Shown: positions 63,571 to 64,000 of the stretch, one piece after another
Numbering within the stretch: the first letter of the stretch is position 1
How the letters are laid out: each line of letters starts with the position of its first letter
NCBI RefSeq assembly: GCF_963920925.1
Contig: NZ_CAWUDI010000036.1
Span: 1-64,000, forward strand
Source: Rivularia sp963920925
GTDB lineage: Bacteria; Cyanobacteriota; Cyanobacteriia; Cyanobacteriales; Nostocaceae
Length of the DNA: 64,000 nt
Direction: 5' to 3'
The notes under the pieces: model-generated
Told to the model about the DNA's origin: nothing
The model's input: the letters and a program-made list of their open reading frames with translations, nothing else
Database searches by the model: none
Position numbers and translations under genes: made by a program

Positions 63571-64000
63571 ATGTTCCGTAAACTATTCTTTTTTATCTTT
63601 TTCCTAATCGGGCTTTATGGTTGTTTTGAATATAAAACAAATTTTACTAACACCGTAACTGTTGCACAAAGCCAAGTGGTATTAACTCCACAAATAGAAA
63701 ATGTTGGTGTTCCTAAGAATAAAGCTCAAACAACCTTAACTTTTGCAAAACCTGAAAATATTATTTATGTCGCTGTCAATGGTAGCAATAAAACTGGTGA
63801 TGGCACTTTTGATAAACCATTACAAACTGTAGAAAAAGCCTTCAAAGTTGCGAAAAAGAACGCTTTGATTAAGATGGCTGAGGGTACGTTTGAAGTAAAC
63901 CGGATGATAACAGTTCCTTCTTACATTAGTTTAGAAGGTGCTGGTGCAAAAACGGTGATTGTACCGGGTAATAATTATCAAGGCGTACTTTTTGAAGCGA
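63571..64000 (+). CDS. Lipoprotein with DUF1565/pectate-lyase-like beta-helix (5' part only)
   Basis: 143 codons to the window edge. The signal sequence (MFRKLFFFIFFLIGLYGCFEY) has a possible lipobox LYGC. After a linker comes IIYVAVNGSNKTGDGTFDKPLQTVEKAFKVA, the opening of DUF1565/right-handed beta-helix proteins, followed by IKMAEGTFEVNRMITVPSYISLEGAG. Such proteins are surface or secreted and often bind or cut polysaccharide. The catalytic part is outside the window. Confidence 0.85.
   Translation, partial: MFRKLFFFIFFLIGLYGCFEYKTNFTNTVTVAQSQVVLTPQIENVGVPKNKAQTTLTFAKPENIIYVAVNGSNKTGDGTFDKPLQTVEKAFKVAKKNALIKMAEGTFEVNRMITVPSYISLEGAGAKTVIVPGNNYQGVLFEA

Overview
The window comes from a cyanobacterium, most likely a filamentous Nostocales-type genome of low GC. 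The evidence is photosynthesis and plastid-type genes (petM, ycf39-like, ycf66, a high-light-inducible protein, PetF-like ferredoxin), many HIP1 octamers (GCGATCGC), short tandem heptamer repeats between genes (TTAGGAG, CCCCATCT and similar), and many TPR, WD40, Ser/Thr-kinase and STAND-type genes. No species is claimed.

Layout. 1-3.2 kb: 5' part of an RTX-repeat lipase-like gene, a repeat-rich gap with a Tn3-transposase remnant, and a hli gene. 3.7-6.9 kb: a membrane protein with seven tandem ~72-residue repeats. 7-10.4 kb: an NB-ARC/TPR STAND gene split by one in-frame TGA. 10.8-14.8 kb: Uma2-type nuclease, a rhomboid homologue lacking the catalytic Ser, and a kinase-TPR protein. 14.9-19.6 kb: hsdS and hsdM without hsdR, then a second kinase. 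20-30.8 kb: CAP protein, cytokinin-dehydrogenase-like FAD oxidase, histidine kinase, class I aminotransferase, an LRV-repeat gene with a premature stop, an aspartyl-protease pair, GT2-TPR protein and gnd. 31-34.7 kb: ycf66 between long inverted arms, a bacterial-type ferredoxin, hisZ and a J-domain gene. 35-39 kb: DNA/RNA nuclease with lamin-tail domain, a cluster of structured repeats, a broken diversity-generating-retroelement (DGR) target gene and a PD-(D/E)XK-like protein. 39-47 kb: AAA-WD40 protein, two paralogous secreted TPR proteins and an HTH-AAA protein. 47-64 kb: mostly housekeeping genes (inositol phosphatase, nuclease lipoprotein, ferredoxin, tRNA-Ser, lpd, trpC, response regulator, NAD kinase, ycf39-like, petM, pdxA), interrupted by a caspase-GAF-EAL fusion, an HNH pair, a decayed hicBA pair and the start of a beta-helix lipoprotein.

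Four genes (STAND, LRV, DGR target, hicB) each carry a single in-frame stop with clear homology continuing behind it in the same frame; hicA is also frameshifted. The most notable items are the caspase-GAF-EAL fusion, the DGR variable-region relic, and the two-copy structured element at 36.6-37.2 kb, whose first hairpin shows compensatory base changes. No reverse transcriptase, DGR template repeat, CRISPR array or complete transposase was found.
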